Positions 6,678 to 11,350 of a stretch of DNA of 11,350 nt are shown here, piece by piece (positions within the stretch are counted from its first letter, which is position 1; every line of letters starts with the position of its first letter). Made by a program: the position numbers and the translations under genes. The notes under the pieces are model-generated. The model was not told the origin of the DNA and ran no database searches. It saw only the letters and a list, made by a program, of their open reading frames with translations. The DNA is taken from assembly GCF_004358205.1 (NCBI RefSeq), contig NZ_SMYO01000042.1, positions 1-11,350 of the forward strand. Reading direction: 5' to 3'. This stretch comes from Bacillus salipaludis (lineage in GTDB: Bacteria; Bacillota; Bacilli; Bacillales_B; DSM-18226).

Positions 6678-7175
6678 TTAAGTCGGTTCTTGGTCATTTC
6701 TAAGTTTCGCTTTGGGCTGTTTGAACACTTCGTCCTGCCACAGTTGATACAGATAGATGATAAACGCAAAACCGACCATCATTGCAACAATAGCTATTGT
6801 AGACAAAGTCGATTTACTCGAAACAAGCCCCATCCGTTGCCATACCGGGTAAACGATGTACATAAATAACCCGTCCAAAAGTATATTGACAGTCAAATAC
6901 ACCCAAAATTTCCCAAAAGTAAAGCGGAATACCCAGATAACTATTACTAAATATGCTCCATACACCCAAGGAACCGGGACGATTTTATCCCACCCGAACA
7001 GACTGGAACCTGTCTCATTCCACCATCCGTAATGGTAAGCCGCTTGATATGCCAAGGTATGAATAACGGTCATAAATAGAGCGACTGGCATGTATCTGCG
7101 TACAGTATCCATTTTGAAAAAGAACAATGACGCCCAAGGCAATATCAAGAGTGACCAGAGAATAATCTGTTTCAT
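6678..7175 (-). CDS. CBO0543-like integral membrane protein
   Basis: This hydrophobic protein of about 165 residues has roughly five predicted membrane segments: the N-terminal ILWSLLILPWASLFFF, then YMPVALFMTVIHTLAY, WVYGAYLVIVIWVFRF, an FWVYLTVNILLDGLFMY stretch, and STIAIVAMMVGFAFIIYLYQ. It ends in a short charged tail. It resembles the CBO0543 family of Firmicute membrane proteins, whose function is unknown. The frame is open to an ATG at 7193, but that start has no ribosome site. The ATG at 7175 (MKQIILWS) has GGGG about 10 nt before it and gives the usual family beginning, so I prefer it. It stands alone on this strand, next to an IS fragment. Confidence 0.75.
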   Translation of the reverse strand: MKQIILWSLLILPWASLFFFKMDTVRRYMPVALFMTVIHTLAYQAAYHYGWWNETGSSLFGWDKIVPVPWVYGAYLVIVIWVFRFTFGKFWVYLTVNILLDGLFMYIVYPVWQRMGLVSSKSTLSTIAIVAMMVGFAFIIYLYQLWQDEVFKQPKAKLRNDQEPT

Positions 7176-7321
7176 TCCATTAATACCCCACATTAGTTTT
7201 ACGTGTAGTGTTACTCTCGGTTCATATATTTATTCGATTTATCAGATAAAAGTAACTGAAACACCAACTTGGATGGATTTCAATACCTTTGTGAAAAATT
7301 CAAAAAACTAATGATAAGTTA

Positions 7322-7360
7322 AGTAACTGGTGCGACTCTTCAAGATGAAGGATGCCTTTT
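7322..7360 (+). repeat. Dispersed motif, copy B, with terminator-like hairpin
   Basis: AGTAACTGGTGC (7322-7333) runs into a hairpin CTTC (7338-7341)/GAAG (7347-7350) and CCTTTTATT. The same CTTCAAGA-GAAG hairpin follows copy E. No intact gene lies just upstream, so this may be the terminator of a lost gene. The rest of 7194-7321 shows nothing supportable. Confidence 0.5.
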
Positions 7361-7373
7361 ATTGTTCCCAAAG

Positions 7374-7410
7374 AAAGATTATGAAATATTACACTTAAAC
7401 TATCGGGTGC
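7374..7410 (+). repeat. Dispersed repeat, copy C
   Basis: GATTATGAAATATTACACTT followed by AAACTATCGGGTGC aligns without gaps to copies D (8471) and F (9321). It shares the upstream ATTGTGAAAT-like block as well as the core. Confidence 0.75.
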
Positions 7411-7439
7411 TTGTGTTAAAGAAGGGATTGCTGTATAAG
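7411..7439 (+). promoter_or_regulatory. Possible promoter of the AraC-type gene
   Basis: TTGTGT (7411-7416) and TATAAG (7434-7439) are 17 nt apart, starting immediately after repeat copy C. It is 100 nt before the gene, with a palindrome between. Confidence 0.4.
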
Positions 7440-7463
7440 CAATATGTAAAAGATAGGATTAAA

Positions 7464-7490
7464 CCGACAAAATGGTGCACATAATGTCGG
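7464..7490 (+). promoter_or_regulatory. Palindromic operator candidate before the AraC-type gene
   Basis: CCGACA (7464-7469) and TGTCGG (7485-7490) are perfect inverted half-sites, centred on an inner palindrome GTGCAC (7475-7480). The site is 50 nt before the start codon and downstream of the putative promoter, so a bound protein could block transcription. GC-richness against an AT-rich background makes chance less likely. Confidence 0.5.
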
Positions 7491-7539
7491 ACGGATACAT
7501 TCAACTCCTGTTATTCTATTGATGAAAGGGGGTCATTTA

Positions 7540-8412
7540 ATGGATTTGCTTAAGAGCATGAATGATGCAATGAGGTATATTGAGGATAACCTCACTAACG
7601 AAATAGACTTTAAAGTGGTGGCAAGAATCGCTCATTGTTCCGAATATCATTTTAAAAGAATGTTTTCTTTTCTTGCAGGTATAACATTATCAGAGTACCT
7701 TCGCCGTAGGCGACTGAGCTTGGCGGCATTTGAGCTTTCCAATAGTAATTTAAAGATAATTGATATTGGGGTTAAATATGGATATAATTCTCCAGACTCT
7801 TTTACTAGAGCTTTTCAAAATTTACATGGTGTAACACCATCAGAAGCAAGAAACAACGGACAGCAATTAAAAGCCTTTCCACCAATGACCTTCCAATTAT
7901 CAATTAGAGGAGGAAATGAAATGAATTATCGAATCGAACAAAAAAAGGCATTTAACATAGTTGGTATTATGAAAAGAGTTCCAATTATTTTTGAAGGGGA
8001 AAACCAGGAAATTACAGCAATGTGGAAATCTTTGACTATAGAAAAAATAGATCAATTAAAAAAACTCTCTAATGTTGAACCTAAAGGGATGATTCAAGCA
8101 TCTACAAACTTTTCTGATGGACGTATGGAAGAAAAAGGAGAGCTTGATCAGTATATAGGAGTGGCAACAACACAAAAATGCCCTGAAAACTTTTCAAAAC
8201 TTGAAGTTCCTGCTTTAACCTGGGCGATATTTGAATCAACGGGACCTTTTCCTAGTACCTTACAGGAAACTTGGGGAAGGATTTTTTCTGAGTGGTTTCC
8301 ATCTTCCAATTATCAAGTAACAGAAGGACCCGAAATCTTGTCGATTAAAACCAAAGATTTAACTTCACCATCTGTGAAAAGCGAAATTTGGATTCCAGTT
8401 TTAAAAAAATAA
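7540..8412 (+). CDS. AraC-family regulator with GyrI-like effector domain
   Basis: This 290-residue protein has an N-terminal AraC/XylS double helix-turn-helix (residues about 5-105). The first helix pair is around [18 protein letters not shown]. The second is around [20 protein letters not shown], with the family signature ending [13 protein letters not shown]. The rest (about 128-290) resembles the GyrI-like/SbmC effector-binding domain found in Rob and BmrR relatives, which bind small hydrophobic or cationic compounds. The frame opens at a TTG at 7519, but the ATG at 7540 has AAAGGGGG (7525-7532) at ideal spacing and is chosen. The upstream palindrome suggests autoregulation. A target such as an efflux gene is not in the window, so the inducer is unknown. 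Confidence 0.88.
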   Translation: MDLLKSMNDAMRYIEDNLTNEIDFKVVARIAHCSEYHFKRMFSFLAGITLSEYLRRRRLSLAAFELSNSNLKIIDIGVKYGYNSPDSFTRAFQNLHGVTPSEARNNGQQLKAFPPMTFQLSIRGGNEMNYRIEQKKAFNIVGIMKRVPIIFEGENQEITAMWKSLTIEKIDQLKKLSNVEPKGMIQASTNFSDGRMEEKGELDQYIGVATTQKCPENFSKLEVPALTWAIFESTGPFPSTLQETWGRIFSEWFPSSNYQVTEGPEILSIKTKDLTSPSVKSEIWIPVLKK

Positions 8413-8430
8413 TATAAATTTTAGCTCAAT

Positions 8431-8457
8431 GAGCTGTTTTGGACAGCTCTTTTTTTA
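8431..8457 (+). terminator. Terminator after the AraC-type gene
   Basis: GAGCTGT (8431-8437) pairs with ACAGCTC (8443-8449) around 5 nt and is followed by eight T residues. Confidence 0.9.
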
Positions 8458-8470
8458 TTCTTAAGAAATG

Positions 8471-8508
8471 GAATAATTGTGAATATATATACTTAAACTA
8501 TCGGGTGC
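8471..8508 (+). repeat. Dispersed repeat, copy D
   Basis: GAATAATTGTGAATATATAT then ACTTAAACTATCGGGTGC, 14 nt after the AraC gene terminator. The core is identical to copy C over CTTAAACTATCGGGTGC. Confidence 0.75.
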
Positions 8509-8534
8509 TATTGTTGAATAAATATTTTTGAAGA

Positions 8535-8560
8535 CGTTTCCGCTTGGAAATCGTTTTTTT
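8535..8560 (+). terminator. Orphan terminator after copy D
   Basis: CGTTTCC (8535-8541), loop GCTT, then GGAAA and CG (8546-8553) with one bulged T, followed by seven T residues. No gene lies between it and the previous terminator 78 nt upstream. Confidence 0.75.
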
Positions 8561-8593
8561 AAAATTTAATGATGTCATTGTTCAAAAAGTAAG

Positions 8594-8627
8594 GCCCTCG
8601 AATTCAACAGAAATCCGAGGGCTTTTT
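8594..8627. terminator. Bidirectional terminator
   Basis: GCCCTCG (8594-8600) pairs with CGAGGGC (8616-8622), with T5 on the plus side and an A-rich flank giving U residues on minus. It probably ends the 52-residue minus-strand gene. Confidence 0.7.
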
Positions 8628-8699
8628 ACAACAACGTATTAACGATTACGTTACATTCGCTTACTCAATTTTTTAAATGAATAAATCGTGGTAAGAATC

Positions 8700-8858
8700 C
8701 TAAACAGCAGCGATAGCTAAGCAAGAATCGTTGAAATAGATAACCTCTGAAAGGATTTTGTTACCCTGAATTTTCTCGAAAGTTTCTCTTGCTTCTCTTT
8801 CTGTGTCAAACTCAAACATTCTAGTATGTTCTTTTGAATGGACAGTAATTACCCACAT
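8700..8858 (-). CDS. Small conserved-looking protein, 52 residues
   Basis: This short gene reads leftward from ATG at 8858 to TAG at 8700. GGGGGA (8867-8872) lies 8 nt before the start, a strong ribosome site. The protein begins MWVITVHSKEHTRMFEF, continues through a charged stretch DTEREARETFEKIQG and ends YFNDSCLAIAAV. The pattern suggests a compact beta-alpha-beta fold with an amphipathic helix (about 19-31); no membrane segment or signal peptide is seen. A terminator lies about 80 nt downstream, and an extended -10 promoter with a paired leader lies upstream, so it is a complete transcription unit. The family and function are not recognised. Coding is supported by the ribosome site and complete unit, not by a domain match. 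Confidence 0.7.
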   Translation of the reverse strand: MWVITVHSKEHTRMFEFDTEREARETFEKIQGNKILSEVIYFNDSCLAIAAV

Positions 8859-8884
8859 TAAAAAAATCCCCCAATTAAAAGATA

Positions 8885-8959
8885 AATTAATACTCCCGTG
8901 TTTTGTGAATGGATAAGTGACTTAAGAAGCAATTGAAGTGAATAGGAGTATGGTTAATT
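8885..8959 (-). promoter_or_regulatory. Structured 5' leader of the 52-residue gene
   Basis: ATACTCC (8890-8896) and GGAGTAT (8945-8951) pair perfectly, and AATTA (8885-8889) with TAATT (8955-8959) extends the stem across a 3-nt bulge. The roughly 48-nt loop contains further short palindromes, for example CTTAAG. It ends about 13 nt before the ribosome site, so it could influence translation or mRNA stability. It matches no riboswitch class I recognise. Confidence 0.45.
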
Positions 8960-8971
8960 CTAACAAGGACG

Positions 8972-8980
8972 ATTATAACA
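8972..8980 (-). promoter_or_regulatory. Extended -10 promoter of the 52-residue gene
   Basis: On the minus strand the site reads TGTTATAAT, a consensus TATAAT with the extended TGn element. No good -35 is seen. It would give a leader of about 100 nt containing the stem described at 8885-8959. Confidence 0.5.
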
Positions 8981-9098
8981 TCCTCATATCCTTATACCGA
9001 TTCTAATTGTTACAAATTATTGACATTTTTGTATTTCGAGGTTCATTTTTTACTTAGATTCCCCCTACTGGAGCAGACGATTATTATTCCATGTTCGA

Positions 9099-9150
9099 GG
9101 GGTCAGTCCCCAGGTGGAGTAAAGCGTTACCTCACCTGGGGACTGACCCC
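9099..9150. repeat. REP-like long hairpin
   Basis: GGGGTCAGTCCCCAGGTG (9099-9116) and its exact reverse complement (9133-9150) form an 18-bp perfect stem. The 16-nt loop itself holds GTAA-AGCG-TTAC. GGGGTCAGTCCC-type palindromes resemble REP elements mobilised by RAYT (Y1-type) transposases; no such transposase is in the window. It is GC-rich against its surroundings. Apart from this hairpin and the repeats listed, 8981-9543 holds nothing I can support. Confidence 0.8.
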
Positions 9151-9248
9151 AAATTACGACTCATCGGATAGGTTGAGCTTAGAAACAGATTTATTTACGT
9201 CGCAGTCAACAATAATCAGCGTCGAACACAAATATTGTGAAAATGATT

Positions 9249-9283
9249 GATTGTGAAAAAATACACGTATACTAACGGCTGCG
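9249..9283 (+). repeat. Dispersed repeat, copy E
   Basis: GATTGTGAAAAAATACACGT then ATACTAACGGCTGCG. It carries both the ATTGTGAAA block and the CTAACGG core, and merges into the terminator that follows. Confidence 0.6.
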
Positions 9284-9318
9284 AAACTTCAAGAAGAAGG
9301 TCGCTTTTTCTTTTTTAC
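9281..9318 (+). terminator. Orphan terminator after copy E
   Basis: GCGA (9281-9284) pairs with TCGC (9301-9304) and CTTC (9287-9290) with GAAG (9296-9299), followed by a long T tract. No gene precedes it on this strand for over 800 nt. Confidence 0.75.
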
Positions 9319-9320
9319 AA

Positions 9321-9366
9321 GAATGATTGTGAAATGTTGTACTTAAACTATCGGGGCAGTTTAGTT
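9321..9366 (+). repeat. Dispersed repeat, copy F
   Basis: GAATGATTGTGAAATGTTGT then ACTTAAACTATCGGGGCAGT and TTAGTT. This is the fullest copy, with AAACT and AGTTT able to pair around ATCGGGGC. It follows the copy E terminator immediately. Confidence 0.78.
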
Positions 9367-9543
9367 CAAAAGACATAAATGAAAATAGTATTCCATAAAG
9401 GTGTTATCAATGTGGCAAAAAATCCATATTTAAGTAAAATATTTTCTATACTTCAGGCTCACGTTTGTAGTCAGTTTTTCCACAAGTCCATTATTCTTAC
9501 AATCGATTCCAAAATGAATAGAAAACAATACTAAAAGTTTTCA

Positions 9544-9610
9544 TTTACAAAAACTTAACCATTCATTAACTTTATTTCTATTTCTTTTTAACCATATTTC
9601 AAACTACAAT
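9544..9610 (+). promoter_or_regulatory. 11-bp-periodic Pho-box-like array and -10
   Basis: TTTACA (9544), TTAACC (9555), TTAACT (9566) and TTAACC (9588) all lie on one 11-bp register, with weaker matches at 9577 and 9599. PhoP of Bacillus binds TT(A/T/C)A(C/T)A direct repeats at this spacing, upstream of the -10. Here TACAAT (9605-9610) follows and no good -35 exists, which fits an activated promoter. Another OmpR-type regulator is possible. Confidence 0.48.
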
Positions 9611-9640
9611 GGAATCGAATACAAATTGAGGTGAAAAATA

Positions 9641-9841
9641 ATGGATGAAGAAAAAGCGTATTTAGGAATTGTCATTATCATGTCCTATTTAAGGGATTAT
9701 ATTTTCAGCTTCACTTTTATCAATGTATTGGTTCTTCTTTTTAACTCTCCTTATAATATGCTTGAAAATGTTATTATTTGTGCTGTGCTATCTGTTATCC
9801 CCACATACAGAGAATTTAAAGAAAAACGGAATGATTCATGA
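9641..9841 (+). CDS. Small membrane protein, 66 residues, unknown
   Basis: The ATG at 9641 follows TGAGGTG (9627-9633) with 7-nt spacing, a good ribosome site. The protein is hydrophobic in three blocks: AYLGIVIIMSYL (6-17), FSFTFINVLVLLF (22-34) and ENVIICAVLSVIPTY (42-56). It has a short acidic start and a basic tail (REFKEKR), suggesting two or three membrane passes with the C-terminus inside. I do not recognise a family. The 11-bp-periodic boxes and TACAAT -10 upstream suggest that it is induced by an OmpR/PhoP-type regulator. It ends 18 nt from the convergent DinB-like gene, with a tight AGCTTTT/AAAAGCT palindrome between them. Confidence 0.62.
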   Translation: MDEEKAYLGIVIIMSYLRDYIFSFTFINVLVLLFNSPYNMLENVIICAVLSVIPTYREFKEKRNDS

Positions 9842-9859
9842 CGTCCTGATGAAGCTTTT

Positions 9860-10363
9860 TTAAAAGCTCCGTTTCCCTGCCCAAGCTCCTTGCATCTTAC
9901 TAAGGAATACAATTTGCCCAATATGATATGCGTCGTGCAATGCTAAACTCTTCAGTTCAAGCACTAATGAATTATCTTCTCCTGGGATCTGTCTATACAA
10001 ATCTTCATGTTCTGATTTTGCTAGTATTTTTCCAAGTTCACGATGAACATAAAAGTATTCTTGTTTTGTTTCCTTCCAATTTTCTAACGTCTCAGTTGGT
10101 AATTGAAATGTAGATTCATTATTTTCTGCCTGTGGTTCATTCGCTGTTTCATCAAGAAATCGCAACAGAAATCTCAACAGAAATCGCTTTTCATAGAAAA
10201 GTAGATGACAAACTAATTCCCAAATGGAATGTGCCCCCACAACTGGTTTCCAAATTGCCTGTTCAAAAGTAATATCCTCTAGCACTTTTTCAAGTGGTGG
10301 AAACCAGTCTTCTTCATCCAAGCAGCTTGCCCATTGTTGTAACAAAAGTGTTTTTACATCCAT
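9860..10363 (-). CDS. DinB-like four-helix protein
   Basis: This 167-residue protein has features of the DinB/YfiT-like metal-binding four-helix bundle superfamily. HSIWELVCHLLFYEKR (45-60) gives H45 and H53, and LHDAYHIGQIVFL (142-154) gives H143 and H147, the usual histidines around a divalent metal. Members include thiol-dependent S-transferases and many uncharacterised stress proteins; which this is cannot be told. The ATG at 10363 follows GGAGGA with ideal spacing. Residues 61-70 read FLLRFLLRFL, produced by a 12-bp tandem duplication in the gene that probably lengthens the loop or helix after the first histidine pair. It converges with the small membrane protein gene. Confidence 0.82.
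   Translation of the reverse strand: MDVKTLLLQQWASCLDEEDWFPPLEKVLEDITFEQAIWKPVVGAHSIWELVCHLLFYEKRFLLRFLLRFLDETANEPQAENNESTFQLPTETLENWKETKQEYFYVHRELGKILAKSEHEDLYRQIPGEDNSLVLELKSLALHDAYHIGQIVFLSKMQGAWAGKRSF
10163..10186. repeat. In-frame 12-bp tandem duplication in the DinB-like gene
   Basis: CAACAGAAATCT and CAACAGAAATCG are adjacent 12-mers differing in the last base, with a partial third unit just to the left (10152-10162). They encode the repeated RFLL of the protein. The copies are nearly identical, so the duplication looks recent. Confidence 0.8.
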
Positions 10364-10425
10364 TTTCTATTTCCTCCAATTAATCCCTTTGTTCAAAATT
10401 CATTTGTGGCGTATTGTAGATTGCT

Positions 10426-10463
10426 ATTAAACTGCCCTTTAACGGAACGACAAACATTCCGTT
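10426..10463 (-). repeat. Dispersed motif, inverted copy I, with hairpin
   Basis: Read on minus, 10445-10426 is CCGTTAAAGGGCAGTTTAAT, matching copy G (10561) in inverse orientation. Next to it AACGGAA (10441-10447) pairs with TTCCGTT (10457-10463). Together with copy G it brackets 10426-10581. Confidence 0.6.
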
Positions 10464-10533
10464 ATTTGGAAAATTATAATAGCATTTTATCATATGTTGT
10501 TTTAACTGAGAAAGAACAACTGTCTTAAGATTG

Positions 10534-10554
10534 GGCTGCTGCAGCAGCCTTTTT
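10534..10554 (+). terminator. Orphan terminator GGCTGCTGCAGCAGCC
   Basis: A perfect 16-bp palindrome (10534-10549) followed by TTTTT. On the plus strand no gene precedes it after 9841, so it seems to be left from a gene no longer present. Nothing else supportable is seen in 10464-10533. Confidence 0.75.
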
Positions 10555-10560
10555 CTTATT

Positions 10561-10581
10561 GTGCTAACAGGGCAGTTTAGT
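10561..10581 (+). repeat. Dispersed motif, copy G
   Basis: GTGCTAACAGGGCAGTTTAG, 7 nt after the orphan terminator's T tract, with CTAA and TTAG able to pair around the core. The same order (TTTTTCTT, short spacer, CTAAC-GGGCAG) recurs at copy H. Confidence 0.65.
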
Positions 10582-10611
10582 GGAACAAGGCATACATATG
10601 GAATTACAGAA

Positions 10612-10633
10612 TATCTTTAAATAGTTAAAGATA
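10612..10633 (+). promoter_or_regulatory. 22-bp palindrome directly before a ribosome site
   Basis: TATCTTTAA (10612-10620), ATAG, TTAAAGATA (10625-10633) is a perfect 9-bp inverted repeat. The AAAGGGGG ribosome site of the micro-ORF starts at the next base. It could be an operator or an mRNA hairpin that affects ribosome access. Confidence 0.5.
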
Positions 10634-10648
10634 AAGGGGGAGAACCAT

Positions 10649-10723
10649 ATGGGGTGTTATGTGAACGATTGCGTATTCTATCAAGAGTCTAAAAATGATA
10701 GCATATTAAGCAATAGACCCTGA
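10649..10723 (+). CDS. 24-residue micro-ORF upstream of the GIY-YIG-like gene
   Basis: ATG at 10649 follows AAAGGGGG (10633-10640) at 8-nt spacing, one of the strongest ribosome sites here. The frame encodes MGCYVNDCVFYQ then ESKNDSILSNRP and stops with TGA at 10721, where the next gene's AAAGGAGA site begins. It has two cysteines and no membrane segment. Position and overlap with the downstream ribosome site suggest a leader peptide or coupling ORF for the GIY-YIG-like gene, but a remnant of a longer gene is possible. I recognise no family. Confidence 0.42.
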   Translation: MGCYVNDCVFYQESKNDSILSNRP

Positions 10724-10737
10724 AAGGAGATAGAACG

Positions 10738-11094
10738 GTGGATAAGAGCAGGCGTAAGGAATTAAAAGAGGAATTTAAGGAATTTAAGACCTATATGGGC
10801 ATATATCAAATTAAAAACAAGGTTAATGGAAAAATTTATGTTGATAGCTGCCCTAACTTAAAAAACAAGTGGCTAACACTGAAAATGCAACTTGAAATGG
10901 GGAGATTCGCAAATGCTCAGTTGCAAAAAGATTGGAGTCAATTAGGGGGAGATGCATTCGTATACGAAGTACTAGAGAAGAAGGAAGTTGAAGAAAGTAC
11001 AGACAGACGCTGGCAGCTTAAGCAAATGGTAAAGCAGTGGTTGGAGAAATTACAGCCATACGGTGAGAGAGGGTACAATAAGCCTGCAAATTAA
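10738..11094 (+). CDS. GIY-YIG-like protein with degenerate motif
   Basis: This 118-residue protein resembles short Bacillus GIY-YIG nuclease-family proteins: TYMGIYQIKNKVNGKIYVDS (18-37), NLKNKWLTLKMQLEMG, and a C-terminal QPYGERGYNK. The GIY half (21-23) is intact, but the second half reads YVD (34-36) instead of YIG. The position where GIY-YIG nucleases usually have a catalytic arginine appears as KNKW (lysine). Catalysis is therefore doubtful, and a structural or DNA-binding role is possible. The GTG start at 10738 follows AAAGGAGA by 8 nt. A micro-ORF ending 14 nt upstream, and a palindrome before that, suggest control at translation or transcription. The C-terminal half is helical and basic. 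Confidence 0.8.
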   Translation: MDKSRRKELKEEFKEFKTYMGIYQIKNKVNGKIYVDSCPNLKNKWLTLKMQLEMGRFANAQLQKDWSQLGGDAFVYEVLEKKEVEESTDRRWQLKQMVKQWLEKLQPYGERGYNKPAN

Positions 11095-11114
11095 AGCACT
11101 ATTTTTAGTGCTTT
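11093..11114 (+). terminator. Hairpin overlapping the GIY-YIG stop codon
   Basis: AAAGCACTA (11093-11101) pairs with TAGTGCTTT (11106-11114) around TTTT. It starts within the TAA stop. The U tract that follows is poor (ATAATATATC), so it may act mainly in mRNA stability. Confidence 0.6.
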
Positions 11115-11204
11115 ATAATATATCATTTTTTGTGAATAATTTTGCTAAAAATAATGGATGCTTGAGCTTAAAAAGGATCGTAGTTGCGACTCATTTTCTT
11201 GTTC

Positions 11205-11220
11205 GACTAACGGGGCAGGT
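11205..11220 (+). repeat. Dispersed motif, copy H, cut by the intron
   Basis: GACTAACGGGGCAGGT is the left half of the motif, ending exactly at the first base of the group II intron. The expected TTAGT-like right half is not present next to it and should lie beyond the intron. Confidence 0.7.
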
Positions 11221-11350
11221 GTGCGGCCGAGCCTAGGTCGTATCATATAACGGGTGGGATTCCCGTCGAGTAAGAACTAGCCATTCGCTCGTAGCGAGTC
11301 TTGGAGGGCTAAAGGTAACTTTAGTCTTTAAGCGTAGACAGTTAGGTGGC
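11221..11350 (+). mobile_element. Group II intron, 5' end
   Basis: The intron begins with GTGCG at 11221, the conserved 5' splice-site sequence. It shows domain I features I associate with Bacillus group II introns: GAGCCTAGGTCGTATC near the start, an ACGGG/CCCGT stem, a CGCT/AGCG stem, and CTAAAG-GTAA-CTTTAG (11309-11324) with a GNRA loop. It has the same orientation as the intron end at 1-148. It runs off the window, so the reverse transcriptase and 3' end are not seen. It is probably the same family as the left intron, but the two fragments do not overlap, so identity cannot be tested here. Confidence 0.85.

Noticed and set aside
7090..7311. Open frame of 73 codons on plus
   Set aside because: It overlaps the start of the opposite-strand CBO0543-like gene, lacks a ribosome site and has no recognisable sequence. 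Its tail might be a remnant, but this cannot be shown.
9020..9250. Open frame of 76 codons on plus
   Set aside because: It runs straight through the REP-like perfect hairpin, has no ribosome site, and its composition follows the palindrome rather than a protein.
9530..9560. AAGTTTT/AAAACTT hairpin considered as a terminator
   Set aside because: It has no U tract or upstream gene and overlaps the better-supported 11-bp-periodic box array.
9853..9868. AGCTTTT-TT-AAAAGCT palindrome between convergent genes considered as a terminator
   Set aside because: The loop is only 2 nt and the stem is AT-rich and partly formed by the tails of the two genes, so evidence for termination is weak.
9928..10430. 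Plus-strand frames of 61 and 68 codons opposite the DinB-like gene
   Set aside because: The minus-strand gene has a strong ribosome site and family histidines; these frames have neither.
5661..11220. Repeats considered as a CRISPR array or integron attC sites
   Set aside because: Copies are irregularly spaced, divergent, in both orientations and separated by genes; there are no uniform spacers, cas genes, integrase or attC-type core sites.
1..11350. tRNA and rRNA genes
   Set aside because: No cloverleaf with a T-arm consensus and no rRNA-like stretch was seen on either strand.

Overview
The window is AT-rich, low-GC DNA from a Firmicute of the Bacillales (Bacillaceae or Planococcaceae type). 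Strong GGAGG-like ribosome sites, TTG and GTG starts, a ydaO-type c-di-AMP riboswitch, a CspA-family gene and many U-tailed terminators support this. The species cannot be fixed from the sequence.

Layout. The window opens inside the 3' end of a group II intron (domains V and VI, 1-148) and closes inside the 5' end of another in the same orientation (from 11221). Next come a promoter, c-di-AMP riboswitch and terminator (386-601) controlling a KimA/YdaO-family potassium transporter (794-2704). A compact unit follows: a YheO/DauR-like regulator, a RidA-family protein (ATGA overlap) and a threonine-synthase-like PLP enzyme (2915-5129). Similar AT-rich boxes lie before the first and third genes. 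A frameshifted GNAT acetyltransferase (5236-5645) and a cold-shock protein with a long leader (5757-6109) come next.

The right half is accessory in character. It holds an IS1595-type transposase fragment (6422-6622), a CBO0543-like membrane protein on minus (6678-7175), and an AraC-type regulator with a GyrI-like C-terminus (7540-8412) behind a palindrome. It also holds an unlisted 52-residue gene on minus with a structured leader (8700-8858), a REP-like hairpin (9099-9150), and a small membrane protein behind an 11-bp-periodic Pho-box-like array (9544-9841). A DinB-like protein on minus (9860-10363) and a GIY-YIG-like protein preceded by a 24-codon micro-ORF and a 22-bp palindrome (10612-11094) complete it.

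The main unexplained structure is a dispersed intergenic motif, about CTTAAACTAACGGGGCAGTTTAGT, found in at least nine places and usually abutting a terminator. The right-hand intron is inserted inside one copy. The left-hand intron's 3' exon looks like the terminator half of another. The repeat may therefore be the intron's landing site and a record of gene gain and loss between terminators.
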